Shown piece by piece: positions 8,365-16,617 of a DNA stretch of 42,958 nucleotides. Both the position numbers and the translations under genes were made by a program. Where the stretch lies: contig JBFLWQ010000025.1 of assembly GCA_040757775.1 (NCBI GenBank), forward strand, positions 1 to 42,958, given 5' to 3'. Origin of the DNA: Thermodesulfobacteriota bacterium. Its GTDB lineage: Bacteria > Desulfobacterota > UBA8473. The notes below the pieces were generated by a model. The model was not told the origin of the DNA. It saw only the letters and a list, made by a program, of their open reading frames with translations, and made no database searches. Position 1 is the first letter of the stretch. Each line of letters begins with the position of its first letter.

Positions 8365-10026
8365 ATGGCTGAGCTGAGTGAGATTGCGCAGATGTATTTC
8401 GAGAAGGTGACGGATTTTACTACAGCCTCTGGTATAAAGGTTAAAGGGTTTTACCGTCCGGAAGATGTACAGGGGATAGACTACGACAGAGACATTGCAG
8501 ATCCCGGTCAATACCCGTTTACCAGGGGACATCATAAGGACATGTACCGTGGGAAATTATGGAACATACGAGAAATCTCGGGATTATCAACCCCGAGGGC
8601 TTTCAATAAGAGGCTCAAGTTTCTGCTGGAACAGGGGCAGGGAGCCCTGGACTGGGAGATGGATGGACCAACACTGTATGGGATCGAGCCAGATCAGCCA
8701 ATGGCTGCGGGTCAGGTAGGCGTTGTCGGTATATCGTTGCACACATTGCACGACGTGGAAGAGCTGTGTGAAGGTTTGCCTCTGGATCAGATAAGCCTTT
8801 CTATGGCAAGTGGCCCGTGGGTCCAACAAGCCTATGTCTTGGGCGCCAAGAGACGGGGCTATGACCCAAAACAATTGAGGGTTGTCGGTGGGCATCTGCA
8901 CTATTACTTTCCAGGGTGTCTGCCCAGCATTCCCGAGTATTTGTTTCTCCCCAACGGACAAATTTCAACCCTGTGCCGGTGGGCAAATGACTGGTTAGAG
9001 CATGTGCTCATAAACTTTCCCAGATGGAATGCATGGTTCATCAGTGCGTATGATTACCGGGAAGCCGGTGGTAATGCTATTCATGAGATTGCGTTTACCA
9101 TGGCGTGCGCCAAAGAAATGATCCGGGAGATGCTGAGAAGGGGAGTTGACATAAACACCATAGGCCGGAAGCTCAGTCCTGTCTTTTCATGTGACCGGGA
9201 TTTCTTTGAGGAGATAGCAAAGCTGAGAGCAGCAAGGAGACTTTGGGCACGGATGATGAAAGAAGAGTTTGGCGCCACAGATTCGCAGGCTATGCGCCTC
9301 AGGTTTCACATTGATGTAGCCGGGTCCAATTATACCCGTCAGCAGCCCCTTGTCAACCTTGCCCGAGGGACTCTTGGTGCCCTGGCTGCTGTGCTTGGCG
9401 GTTGCATGGGGATACAGTTGCCTTCCTATGACGAAGCCTGGGCTACTCCCACGGAAGAGGCTGTGAGACTTGCCATCAGGACGCAGCAGGTCATACGCTA
9501 TGAATCAGGTGTGGCCAGGGTAGCTGATCCTCTTGCAGGTTCGTACTATGTGGAATCGCTCACGAACGAGCTGGAGGAGAAGATAAAGTCAATGGAAGAA
9601 AAGATAGAGGAGATGGGCGGTTGGATAGTTGCACTTCAGCGTAATTGGGTTGAAAAAGAGCTCAGAAAGAGCCTGCTGGATGTGCAGAGTAAGAACGAGC
9701 GTGGAGAGAGGGTTGTTCTCGGTGTGAACCGTTTCGCCATCCCTCCAGAGGAGGATTTCAAGCCGGAGATTTACACTCCTGACAGGTCTGATGTTGAGGC
9801 TTATCTCGATGAATACAGTGAGTTCAAAGAGCGGCGGGACAAGAAGAAGGTTAAGGAGTCATTGGAGAATTTGCGCAAGATTGCTGAGGATACACAGGAT
9901 AACCTTACGCCGCATGTTTTCGATGCCATAGAGGCAAACGCTACATTTGGTGAAATAATAGGGGTATTGAGGATGGTTGACGGGCTGGATTATGATTGGG
10001 CTGGTGAAAGAGAATATCCTTTTTAA
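8365..10026 (+). CDS. B12-dependent acyl-CoA mutase, large (substrate-binding) subunit, atypical active site
   Basis: This 553-residue protein matches the TIM-barrel large subunit of methylmalonyl-, isobutyryl- and 2-hydroxyisobutyryl-CoA mutases, which rearrange acyl-CoA carbon skeletons by adenosylcobalamin radical chemistry. Visible landmarks are LWNIREISGLST (for RxYAGFST), SAYDYREAGG (for SGYHMQEAGA), the barrel segment ending RRLWARMM, and ADPLAGSYYVESLTNELE. The small B12-binding subunit is the next gene, so this is a split enzyme. By hand alignment to the P. shermanii enzyme, Tyr89 is Ile71, Ala116 is Glu98, His244 is Asp230, and neither Gln197 nor Arg207 has an equivalent. The Ile plus acidic pair recalls 2-hydroxyisobutyryl-CoA mutase (Ile90/Asp117). 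Loss of Arg207 argues against methylmalonyl-/succinyl-CoA as substrate. An AAGGAGG site precedes the ATG. Confidence 0.9.
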   Translation: MAELSEIAQMYFEKVTDFTTASGIKVKGFYRPEDVQGIDYDRDIADPGQYPFTRGHHKDMYRGKLWNIREISGLSTPRAFNKRLKFLLEQGQGALDWEMDGPTLYGIEPDQPMAAGQVGVVGISLHTLHDVEELCEGLPLDQISLSMASGPWVQQAYVLGAKRRGYDPKQLRVVGGHLHYYFPGCLPSIPEYLFLPNGQISTLCRWANDWLEHVLINFPRWNAWFISAYDYREAGGNAIHEIAFTMACAKEMIREMLRRGVDINTIGRKLSPVFSCDRDFFEEIAKLRAARRLWARMMKEEFGATDSQAMRLRFHIDVAGSNYTRQQPLVNLARGTLGALAAVLGGCMGIQLPSYDEAWATPTEEAVRLAIRTQQVIRYESGVARVADPLAGSYYVESLTNELEEKIKSMEEKIEEMGGWIVALQRNWVEKELRKSLLDVQSKNERGERVVLGVNRFAIPPEEDFKPEIYTPDRSDVEAYLDEYSEFKERRDKKKVKESLENLRKIAEDTQDNLTPHVFDAIEANATFGEIIGVLRMVDGLDYDWAGEREYPF

Positions 10027-10037
10027 CCCTTTATAAT

Positions 10038-10192
10038 TGACGGACTCGTAAAAAGCCAAAATTGGGATGGCAAAGTAAAAAGCTCCAGATGCAAGGCGCG
10101 CAAATCCTGAGGAGTGAGGCGTACTTAGAGGTACGCTGCAACGACGAAGGATGTAGCGCAACGCCGCAGATGGACTTTTTATGAAGCCGTCA
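10038..10192. repeat. MITE-like palindromic repeat with 18-bp terminal inverted repeats
   Basis: A 155-bp element with ends TGACGGACTCGTAAAAAG and, inverted, TGACGGCTTCATAAAAAG occupies most of the gap between the two mutase subunit genes. An internal hairpin GCGTAC-TTAGAG-GTACGC is present. No coding capacity was seen. Its build is that of a non-autonomous element moved by a transposase encoded elsewhere. I recall similar short palindromes scattered through deltaproteobacterial genomes, but I cannot check this here. RNA from it could form a large stem between the two cistrons. Confidence 0.75.
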
Positions 10193-10223
10193 TGGTTAGA
10201 GTCTAAAAAGAGAGGTATATTAT

Positions 10224-10622
10224 ATGGAGAGAAAGAAGGTAAAAGTTATAACCGGTAAGATTGGGCTTGATGATCATTATAGAGGCATCATATCAGTGAC
10301 TGACGCTCTCAGGAATGCCGGGATGGAGGTGGTATACCTGGGGGCAGGGCAGAGATTTGATACAGTAATTAAGGCAGTTATTCAGGAAGATGCCGATGTC
10401 GTGGGCTTGAGCTTTTTATGCGGTGGTCATGTAGAGATTATGCGGCGATTCATGAACCTGATGCGTGAGAATAGGCTGGAACAGATTTTGGTCGTAATAG
10501 GAGGGGTAATTCCTGATCAAGACATTCCCAGGTTGAAAGAGTTGGGAGTGGCAGAGGTATTTCTGCCCGGTGCTCCTCTGAAAGACATAACTGACTATGT
10601 TTCAAGAAATGCTGGAAGATGA
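10224..10622 (+). CDS. B12-binding small subunit of acyl-CoA mutase
   Basis: This 132-residue protein is a stand-alone cobalamin-binding domain of the mutase type. The base-off/His-on motif D-x-H-x-x-G is visible as DDHYRG near residue 15, where the His coordinates cobalt. SFL follows near residue 58 and the GG loop in VIGGVIPDQD near residue 92. Length and motif order fit the small subunits of split mutases (about 130-140 residues). It should pair with the large subunit encoded just upstream, from which it is separated by a 197-base gap holding a MITE-like repeat. It has its own ribosome site (AGAGAGG). Confidence 0.93.
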   Translation: MERKKVKVITGKIGLDDHYRGIISVTDALRNAGMEVVYLGAGQRFDTVIKAVIQEDADVVGLSFLCGGHVEIMRRFMNLMRENRLEQILVVIGGVIPDQDIPRLKELGVAEVFLPGAPLKDITDYVSRNAGR

Positions 10623-10751
10623 TCTGGCACCTGTAGGGCTGTGTCAAAACACGGGAAAAGTCTGGACGACCATCATACATTCTTGAAGAAGCTTTGATTA
10701 CAAGAAAAAACAAACCGGCAATTCCGGAAAAACATTGATTGGAGATTCGAC

Positions 10752-11909
10752 ATGTCTTTATTGGAGAGATGTTATAGTGAGGAGCATCAGATATTCAGAG
10801 ATGCTGTACGGCGTCTTTTTGAAAAAGAGATTGCACCTAGATCAGAGGAATGTGAAGAAGAGAAAGCTGTTCCTCGAGATATTTGGAAAAAGCTTGCTGA
10901 GCAGGGTTTTTTGTGTCCCTGGGTTCCGGAGGAGTACGGTGGTGCTGGAATCGACTTCCTTTATTCCGTGATCATTATGGAAGAAGCCACCAGGACAGGT
11001 TGTAACAACATAATGTGGCCACTCGTACTTCATTCAGATATAGTTGTTCCTTATATCTATCACTTTGGTAATGAGGAACAGAAGAAGAAATGGCTGCCTG
11101 GTTGCGTATCAGGCGATCTTCTTGCATCAATCGTCATGACCGAGCCTGATGCAGGTTCAGACCTGGCAGCTATTCGTGCTACTGCTGTAAGAGACGGCGA
11201 TCATTATATAATCAACGGACAAAAGACATTTATATCCTGTGGGGCGATCTGTGATCTTGGTGTAGTTGCGGTAAAGACTGACACAAAGGCAGATCCGCCT
11301 TTTAAAGGAATGTCTTTGATTGTTGTGGAATATGGTACTCCAGGTTTTAGTAAAAGCGCTAAATTTGATAAAGTAGGTTTTCACGCAAATGCCACATCTG
11401 GGTTGATATTTGAAGATTGCAGGGTCCCGGTTGAAAATCTCCTGGGTAAGGAAGGTGAAGGTTTTAAGTATCTCATGACAGATCTGCAGCAGGAGAGATT
11501 GGTAATTGCACTGGGTTCTCAACTTATGGCTGAACAAGCACTTAAAGAGACGATCAATTACACAAAAGAAAGAAAAGTATTTGGGTCCCCTGTAAGCAGC
11601 TTTCAGCATATCTCTTTTGAACTGGCAAAGATGGCAACGGAGATAGAACTGGGCAGGACATTTATTGAAAGCCTTATTATCGACCATATCGAAGGGAAAA
11701 ATGTAGTAGAAAAAGTATCGATGGCCAAGTATTGGATTCCTGAGATGCTCAATCATATGATAGGTAAGTGCCTCCAGTTCCATGGCGGATATGGATATAT
11801 GGAAGAATATCCGATTGCCAGATTGTTCAGAGATGCGAGGTGCCAGACGTTACTTGGTGGAGCATCGGAAGTAATGCTTCTGATTATCAGCAGAAACCTT
11901 GGGCTGTAA
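10752..11909 (+). CDS. acyl-CoA dehydrogenase, isovaleryl-CoA/long-chain type active site
   Basis: This 385-residue FAD enzyme introduces an alpha-beta double bond into an acyl-CoA and passes electrons to ETF. The signature MTEPDAGSDLA (near residue 130) and the C-terminal FHGGYGYMEEYPIARLFRDAR are present. At the usual medium-chain catalytic site (YEGT) it reads LGGA, so no Glu is there. A Glu is present instead in LQQERLV (Glu248), the position used by isovaleryl-CoA and long-chain enzymes. It is therefore probably active and may prefer a branched substrate (inference). It follows the mutase small subunit and precedes an acyl-CoA ligase on the same strand. Confidence 0.93.
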   Translation: MSLLERCYSEEHQIFRDAVRRLFEKEIAPRSEECEEEKAVPRDIWKKLAEQGFLCPWVPEEYGGAGIDFLYSVIIMEEATRTGCNNIMWPLVLHSDIVVPYIYHFGNEEQKKKWLPGCVSGDLLASIVMTEPDAGSDLAAIRATAVRDGDHYIINGQKTFISCGAICDLGVVAVKTDTKADPPFKGMSLIVVEYGTPGFSKSAKFDKVGFHANATSGLIFEDCRVPVENLLGKEGEGFKYLMTDLQQERLVIALGSQLMAEQALKETINYTKERKVFGSPVSSFQHISFELAKMATEIELGRTFIESLIIDHIEGKNVVEKVSMAKYWIPEMLNHMIGKCLQFHGGYGYMEEYPIARLFRDARCQTLLGGASEVMLLIISRNLGL

Positions 11910-11994
11910 AAAATAAATGCATTATTATCAAACTTAAGGATTCTCGATTTTGAAAACAATACTTCCAATAATTGAACTTATAACGAGGTGAGAA

Positions 11995-13536
11995 ATGATA
12001 ACAGATTACAAAACCTATGAAGAAGCGAAAGCCGGGTTCAAATGGAGCCAGATATGGGATCATTTTGATGGAGATAGAGAACATTTTAATATAGCTCACG
12101 AGTGCATCGACCGTCACCCCCCTGGCGATACGGCCATCAGAATAAAATTTGATGATGGACATTCAGAAAAATATACATTCGGCGAGATGTCTGTATTAAC
12201 ATCAAAGTTCGCTCATGCCTTAGAGAAGTTGGGGATTGCCAAGGACGATCGGGTACTTGTGATGTTGGATCCTTGCCGGGAATATTACATTGCTCTTTTT
12301 GGAACCATGAAAAGAGGGGCGGTCGTTGTTCCCTGTTTTACATTATTTGGTCCGGACGCGTTGAAATTCAGGCTTAAAGATTCAGGGGCGTCCTTATTGG
12401 TGACTACCGAGGAGAAGGCCAGCATGGTCAAGGACTATCCTGTTGATCGTGTGATTATCATTGGGAAAGAGTTCGATGAGTTTATAGAGCAAGAACCTGA
12501 AAGTTACCCTTGTAGGATGAATCGTTCAGCCAATGATGTGGCAGTCTATCAATATACGAGCGGGGCAACAACAAAATTCCCCGAGGCGATAAAGCATTTT
12601 CATAAAAGCCTGCCCGTGGCTTCTCCTGCAGCGATATTCGGTTTCGGGTTGTCGAAAGGGGACAGATACTTTTGCCCATCATCGCCCGCCTGGGGGCATG
12701 GTTTATGGTATGGGACACTGACTCCTTTATCCCTGGGTATAGGAGTAGGTGCATACTCAGGTAAGTTTGATGAAAAGATTTTTCTTGAGGCATTAGAAGA
12801 ATGGGAGATCAGCCTCCTCAATTCTGCGCCAACGGTCTTCCGCAGAATCAAGACTTCTGGAATAGCTAGCAAATTTAAGTTCAAGATCAAGAAGATAAGT
12901 TATACAGGTGAACCTATGGATATGGATACGTTTAATTTTATAAAAGATACCTTTGGTGTTCCCCCTCATTCTGTCTATGGCTCAACCGAAGTAGGTCCGC
13001 TCATTGTCAACTATGCTGGGTTTAAAGATTGGGTAGTTGTCCCCGGTTCATTGGGTAAACCCATGTTGGGAGTGAACGTAGCGATTATTGATTCAGGAGG
13101 AAACCGCCTTCCACCTGGGAAACTCGGCGAAATTGCTATAATGCGCAAGGATGGGTGGTTTAGGGTCAAGGATGCAGCTATAGAGGATGAAAACGGTTAC
13201 TATTGGCATAAAGGCAGAATAGATGATATTATCCTGTCTTCAGGGTGGACGATCAGTGCTGTTGAGGTTGAGGACAAGCTTCAACAGCATAAGCATGTAT
13301 TGGAGGCTGTTGTGATAGGTGTTCCTGATAAGAATCGGGGAGAAATTGTAAAGGCTTTTGTGAGAACCGACGCTGAACCTACTGAGGAGTTTAAAAAAGA
13401 ACTCCAGGATTTTGTGAAGCTTGAACTGAGTAAACACGAGTATCCCAGGGAAATAGATTTTGTTGACGAGATTCCCAAAACAGAAGGTGGGAAGATTAAT
13501 CGTAAAGTAGTAAAAGAGTGGGGGACTGCGAAATGA
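11995..13536 (+). CDS. AMP-forming acyl-CoA ligase
   Basis: This 513-residue ANL-superfamily enzyme activates a carboxylic acid to its CoA thioester through an acyl-adenylate. Motifs visible in order are the phosphate loop YTSGATTKFPE (about 186-196, normally TSGTTGKPK), VYGSTEVG near 327, GRIDDIILSSGW in the hinge region, and KTEGGKINRK with the catalytic Lys500. The layout resembles benzoate-CoA and medium-chain (ACSM) ligases, but the substrate cannot be fixed. The phosphate loop departs from consensus (A for T, T for G, F for P), and TGD before the hinge reads VKD. It is probably the entry step that feeds the mutase and dehydrogenase encoded upstream. The ribosome site is GAGGTGAG. Confidence 0.9.
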   Translation: MITDYKTYEEAKAGFKWSQIWDHFDGDREHFNIAHECIDRHPPGDTAIRIKFDDGHSEKYTFGEMSVLTSKFAHALEKLGIAKDDRVLVMLDPCREYYIALFGTMKRGAVVVPCFTLFGPDALKFRLKDSGASLLVTTEEKASMVKDYPVDRVIIIGKEFDEFIEQEPESYPCRMNRSANDVAVYQYTSGATTKFPEAIKHFHKSLPVASPAAIFGFGLSKGDRYFCPSSPAWGHGLWYGTLTPLSLGIGVGAYSGKFDEKIFLEALEEWEISLLNSAPTVFRRIKTSGIASKFKFKIKKISYTGEPMDMDTFNFIKDTFGVPPHSVYGSTEVGPLIVNYAGFKDWVVVPGSLGKPMLGVNVAIIDSGGNRLPPGKLGEIAIMRKDGWFRVKDAAIEDENGYYWHKGRIDDIILSSGWTISAVEVEDKLQQHKHVLEAVVIGVPDKNRGEIVKAFVRTDAEPTEEFKKELQDFVKLELSKHEYPREIDFVDEIPKTEGGKINRKVVKEWGTAK

Positions 13537-13623
13537 CTTTTCTTCTTTTCACCCGTCATATATTACTGTTCCGATGGTGGGGCAGATCAAATTAAAAATT
13601 TTTATAAAATAGGGAGGAATAAC

Positions 13624-14913
13624 ATGAGTTCTAAGAATAAATGGGAAGAACATGCCCGAATTATTGCGTTAAGCAAGGAAAACAAGAGAGAAGAGGAGAT
13701 ACATGAAATTTATACGGATGAGGCACAAGAGAGGAGAAGAGGTCGAGCTAACAAACCCTTTTATCCCCGCTCTATTTATTTTAATACTCAGGCTACAAAA
13801 GACGGGATTCGGCATTTTGCTGAAGGTATGGGTGATACGAATCCCCTGTTTACAGATGAGGAATATGCAAGAAAAACGAAGTATGGGAATATCATTGCCC
13901 CTGGCAGTTACCTATATTCCATCAACTGGATAGTCATGGGATACGGGGGGCCGGGTGTACACGGTTGGTATAGCGGTGGAGATTGGGAATGGTACAGACC
14001 AGTTTTTACCGGTGATGAATTCAAGACCGTAAATATATTGAGAGAATTAGTGCCAAAGAAAGGCAAAATGGGGGGTGGAAGAACATGGATTGATTACGGT
14101 GACGTTATTTATGTAAATCAAAAAGGGGAGATTGTGGGCAAAGAGTATCAGCACATCGTACTGGGAGAGAGAGGGCAGGCAAGCTCGGCAAAAAAACACC
14201 GTGATGTTCCAAAACCTCAATACACAAAGGAAGATTGGATAAAAATACTCGATCTGTATGAACAGGAGGAAGTAAGGGGTTCTAATCCCAGGTACTGGGA
14301 AGATGTTAACGTTGGAGATAAGCTAGGCCCGATGATCAAAGGACCTCTCAGTGTAAGAGATATTGTTGCCTGGTCAATGGGAAGCGGAACACCATATATT
14401 AAAGCCCATAAAATACAGTATGAGTATGAAAAAAGACACCCAAAAACCCTAGAGTATGTCCAAACAGGAGAAGCGGATAATCCTGGGGATGTGCCTGAGC
14501 TGGTGCATTTTCTTGATCCATTTGCTCAGGCTATCGGAATTGAACGCATTTATGACTACGGGAATCAACGGATGTCATGGTTATGCAACTTCTTCACCAA
14601 TTGGATGGGCGATGATGGTTTCCTTTGGAAAATGAGTGGGGACCTGAGGACATTTAATCTGGCAGGAGATATAACCACTTTTGAAGGGAAGGTTGTTAAG
14701 AAATATAGAGAAAAAGATCACTGTTGTGTAGACATAGAGGCATGGGCTAAAAATCAAAGAGATCAATGGTCAATTACACCGCATATTTCAACAGTTATTT
14801 TACCATCGAAAGAGCACGGACCGGTTGTCTATCCTGACCCTGCCCCTGAAATTGAAGAGGAGGTAAAGCGTGCCAGACCCCTCAGTGATTTGATAAAGGA
14901 AGGACTGATTTGA
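13624..14913 (+). CDS. MaoC-like double-hotdog acyl-CoA hydratase family protein
   Basis: This 429-residue protein has two hotdog domains of the FAS1-like/MaoC dehydratase group. The N-terminal domain (about residues 45-190) carries GDTNPLFTDEEYA followed by GNIIAPGSYLYS. The C-terminal domain (about 220-415) begins in WEDVNVGDKLGP. Enoyl-CoA hydratases of this family use Asp and His in D-x-N-P-L-H. Here the His position is Phe76, and the second domain has no D-x-N-P-x-H. Catalysis may thus be altered, or the protein may bind an acyl-CoA without hydrating it. It is the last gene of the + strand catabolic cluster, and the GGGAGG ribosome site is strong. Confidence 0.82.
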   Translation: MSSKNKWEEHARIIALSKENKREEEIHEIYTDEAQERRRGRANKPFYPRSIYFNTQATKDGIRHFAEGMGDTNPLFTDEEYARKTKYGNIIAPGSYLYSINWIVMGYGGPGVHGWYSGGDWEWYRPVFTGDEFKTVNILRELVPKKGKMGGGRTWIDYGDVIYVNQKGEIVGKEYQHIVLGERGQASSAKKHRDVPKPQYTKEDWIKILDLYEQEEVRGSNPRYWEDVNVGDKLGPMIKGPLSVRDIVAWSMGSGTPYIKAHKIQYEYEKRHPKTLEYVQTGEADNPGDVPELVHFLDPFAQAIGIERIYDYGNQRMSWLCNFFTNWMGDDGFLWKMSGDLRTFNLAGDITTFEGKVVKKYREKDHCCVDIEAWAKNQRDQWSITPHISTVILPSKEHGPVVYPDPAPEIEEEVKRARPLSDLIKEGLI

Positions 14914-15055
14914 TCTGACTGTCTTTTTGGAAACCAAGCTTTAATTTTTCAAAAATTTCTGTGAAGCTTTAGGCATAGACAATCTCAGTAGCAGAGGGAT
15001 CAATCAGATCGGCAACTTGGAATAGAGGAAGAAAAGAGGGACATAGAGAGAAGAA

Positions 15056-15119
15056 GGGGCTCCCCCATATTTTTCAGAAATGTCAATTAACATATGATGA
15101 AAAATATAGGGGGTTCCCC
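15056..15119. terminator. bidirectional hairpin terminator between convergent operons
   Basis: A stem of about 20 bp joins GGGGCTCCCCCATATTTTTC with its near-complement, separated by a 21-base loop. It lies between the converging ends of the MaoC-like gene (+) and the six-cysteine gene (-). The A/T-rich inner stem plus G/C outer stem can serve either strand. No long T-run follows it, so rho-independent strength is uncertain. Bases 14914-15055 hold nothing else recognisable. Confidence 0.65.
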
Positions 15120-15144
15120 ATTGAGAATTATACCCTTATTGAAT

Positions 15145-15333
15145 CTACAGAGAAGATGCTACATAATCATCTCTCTTTCTACCACGAGAACCCTGTCTGC
15201 GACATAAGTGGCATCTATCATCACTGCACATTTGACATGAGTAACAGTCTTTGCAATCATACTTTTTTATATATCCTGATTTTTCATCCGGGACATAAAT
15301 TTTCCCCTTAAGACCAGGAATTTCAATAAAAGC
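15145..15333 (-). CDS. small six-cysteine protein
   Basis: This is a 62-residue protein with start chosen at the ATG giving MAFIEIPG, after an AAAGAGA ribosome site. A longer reading from 15369 would overlap the upstream gene by 26 bases. The core is a dense cysteine cluster C-x2-C-x2-C-x2-C-x4-C-x2-C (Cys28, 31, 34, 37, 42, 45), followed by a basic tail. That spacing suits an iron-sulfur or zinc site, but I do not recognise the family. It is the last gene of the - strand operon, 10 bases after the amidohydrolase gene, so it may be a partner or electron carrier for it (inference). Confidence 0.65.
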   Translation of the reverse strand, partial: AFIEIPGLKGKIYVPDEKSGYIKKYDCKDCYSCQMCSDDRCHLCRRQGSRGRKRDDYVASSL

Positions 15334-15343
15334 CATCTCAATT

Positions 15344-16474
15344 TTATCTCTTTGCATCCCTGGGAACATCGATCCCTTCTTTCCTTAGCATATCCAGAGG
15401 CGATACAGGTTCTGAATCGTGTAAACGAATAAAGTTCTCCCTTAAAACCTTTCTTTGCGTCTCTTCACTCCAGCCAAATCCTTTAAGTTGTTTAAAAGCC
15501 TTAAACCATGATTGCATTCCTACAAAGGGATAATCTGTTCCGAAAAGAATCTTTGGCTGATAGAATGGGGTGTTAGTAGATGCTACAAGGCTTTGGGGGT
15601 ATATCCTTGGAGAAGCACCTGATATGTCCAGATAGACATTGGGATGCCTGAATGCCAGTGACATTGCCTGATCATGCCATCCCCCGACACCGTAATGGAG
15701 GAGTACCAGTTTTAAGGTGGGAAAATCCACAGCTACGTCATCATAACAGAGGGGCATCATGTATTTGATCTTTGTGAAATACATCCCTGTTGTTCCACAG
15801 TGGCTCTGGACAGGGATATTATACTCGACGCACTTTTCATAGATTGGGTAGAAACGCTTCTCGTCATTAGGGTATGTTCTCACAGCAGCCGGATGGAACT
15901 TCATGCCTTTTAACCCCAGCTCTTTTATACACCTTTCAGTCTCCTCTACGGCGTCCTCTCTTCTGGGGTCCACCGAACCATACCCTATGAACCTGTCGGG
16001 ATACTGTGACACTAATTTAGCAACCTTGTCATTGCTTAACATTGATTCTTTAAATGCCCAATGATCTGACTTTGAAGTGTCTAAGCTCATTATTAAAGCC
16101 TTTTCCACATTGGCCTTGTTCATATCTTTTATCATATCGTCCAGACCTTTTGGGATAACTTCTTCCTTGAGTCTGAAATGTCTTGCAGCCATGAAAAGAC
16201 CAGGATTCCTTTTCAGATCATCCCGAAACATAGGATGGGCATGATTGTCTATGGCAGGTACAGGCGAAAATCCGGCATTTTCTGTCTGAACCTTTTCGAT
16301 CTCTTTTTCACACTCGGTGGCTTTGCTATTGTCTTTAGCTTCTTTTAAGAATTCCAGCGCCTGTTTGAATATCCTCTCTGCATCCATGTAGTATCTGGCA
16401 TTCAATGCAGACCTTGCCTCCTCATACAGCTTTTCTACTTTTTCCTGTACTTCATTTTTAGAATTTTTTGCCAT
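15344..16474 (-). CDS. amidohydrolase-2 family metal hydrolase/decarboxylase with N-terminal TPR-like helices
   Basis: This 376-residue protein starts at MAKNSKNEV, where AAGGAGG lies just before the ATG; an upstream in-frame ATG at 16510 lacks a site. Residues about 5-60 form charged helices that look like a TPR/MIT-like repeat (EKLYEEARSALNARYYMDAERIFKQAL). Residues about 70-360 are an ACMSD/gamma-resorcylate-decarboxylase type barrel with metal ligands HAH (His78/His80), KFHP, QSHCG, LLHYG and FGTDYP. Family members hydrolyse or decarboxylate cyclic or aromatic acids. The TPR-like fusion is unusual. The gene follows the 2-oxoacid oxidoreductase genes in what looks like one operon. The substrate is unknown. 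Confidence 0.88.
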   Translation of the reverse strand: MAKNSKNEVQEKVEKLYEEARSALNARYYMDAERIFKQALEFLKEAKDNSKATECEKEIEKVQTENAGFSPVPAIDNHAHPMFRDDLKRNPGLFMAARHFRLKEEVIPKGLDDMIKDMNKANVEKALIMSLDTSKSDHWAFKESMLSNDKVAKLVSQYPDRFIGYGSVDPRREDAVEETERCIKELGLKGMKFHPAAVRTYPNDEKRFYPIYEKCVEYNIPVQSHCGTTGMYFTKIKYMMPLCYDDVAVDFPTLKLVLLHYGVGGWHDQAMSLAFRHPNVYLDISGASPRIYPQSLVASTNTPFYQPKILFGTDYPFVGMQSWFKAFKQLKGFGWSEETQRKVLRENFIRLHDSEPVSPLDMLRKEGIDVPRDAKR

Positions 16475-16617
16475 TTCAAAACCTCCTTTTATTTTTATTA
16501 GAATATGCAAATATGCGTCTCAGCCGGAAGCCTCGTGCTTATATAAGACACCTTGAGAGAAAAGGATGACTGTAGGCAAGAAGAGAACTCCTGGGCAATA
16601 AACAGAGAAAGGTTATT

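Noticed and set aside
8365-10026. Methylmalonyl-CoA mutase of the propionate pathway
   Set aside because: The equivalents of Tyr89, Gln197, Arg207 and His244 are all replaced, and no epimerase or MeaB-like gene is nearby.
11157-11783. 208-codon open frame on the - strand within the acyl-CoA dehydrogenase gene
   Set aside because: It lies wholly opposite a well-supported gene, has no ribosome site or recognisable motif, and has a composition typical of an antisense shadow.
10752-11909. Inactive acyl-CoA dehydrogenase, because Glu is missing at the YEGT position
   Set aside because: Glu248 in LQQERLV is at the alternative catalytic site used by isovaleryl-CoA and long-chain enzymes.
15145-15369. 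Longer start for the six-cysteine protein at 15369
   Set aside because: It would overlap the amidohydrolase gene by 26 bases; the internal ATG at 15333 has a ribosome site and a more natural N-terminus.
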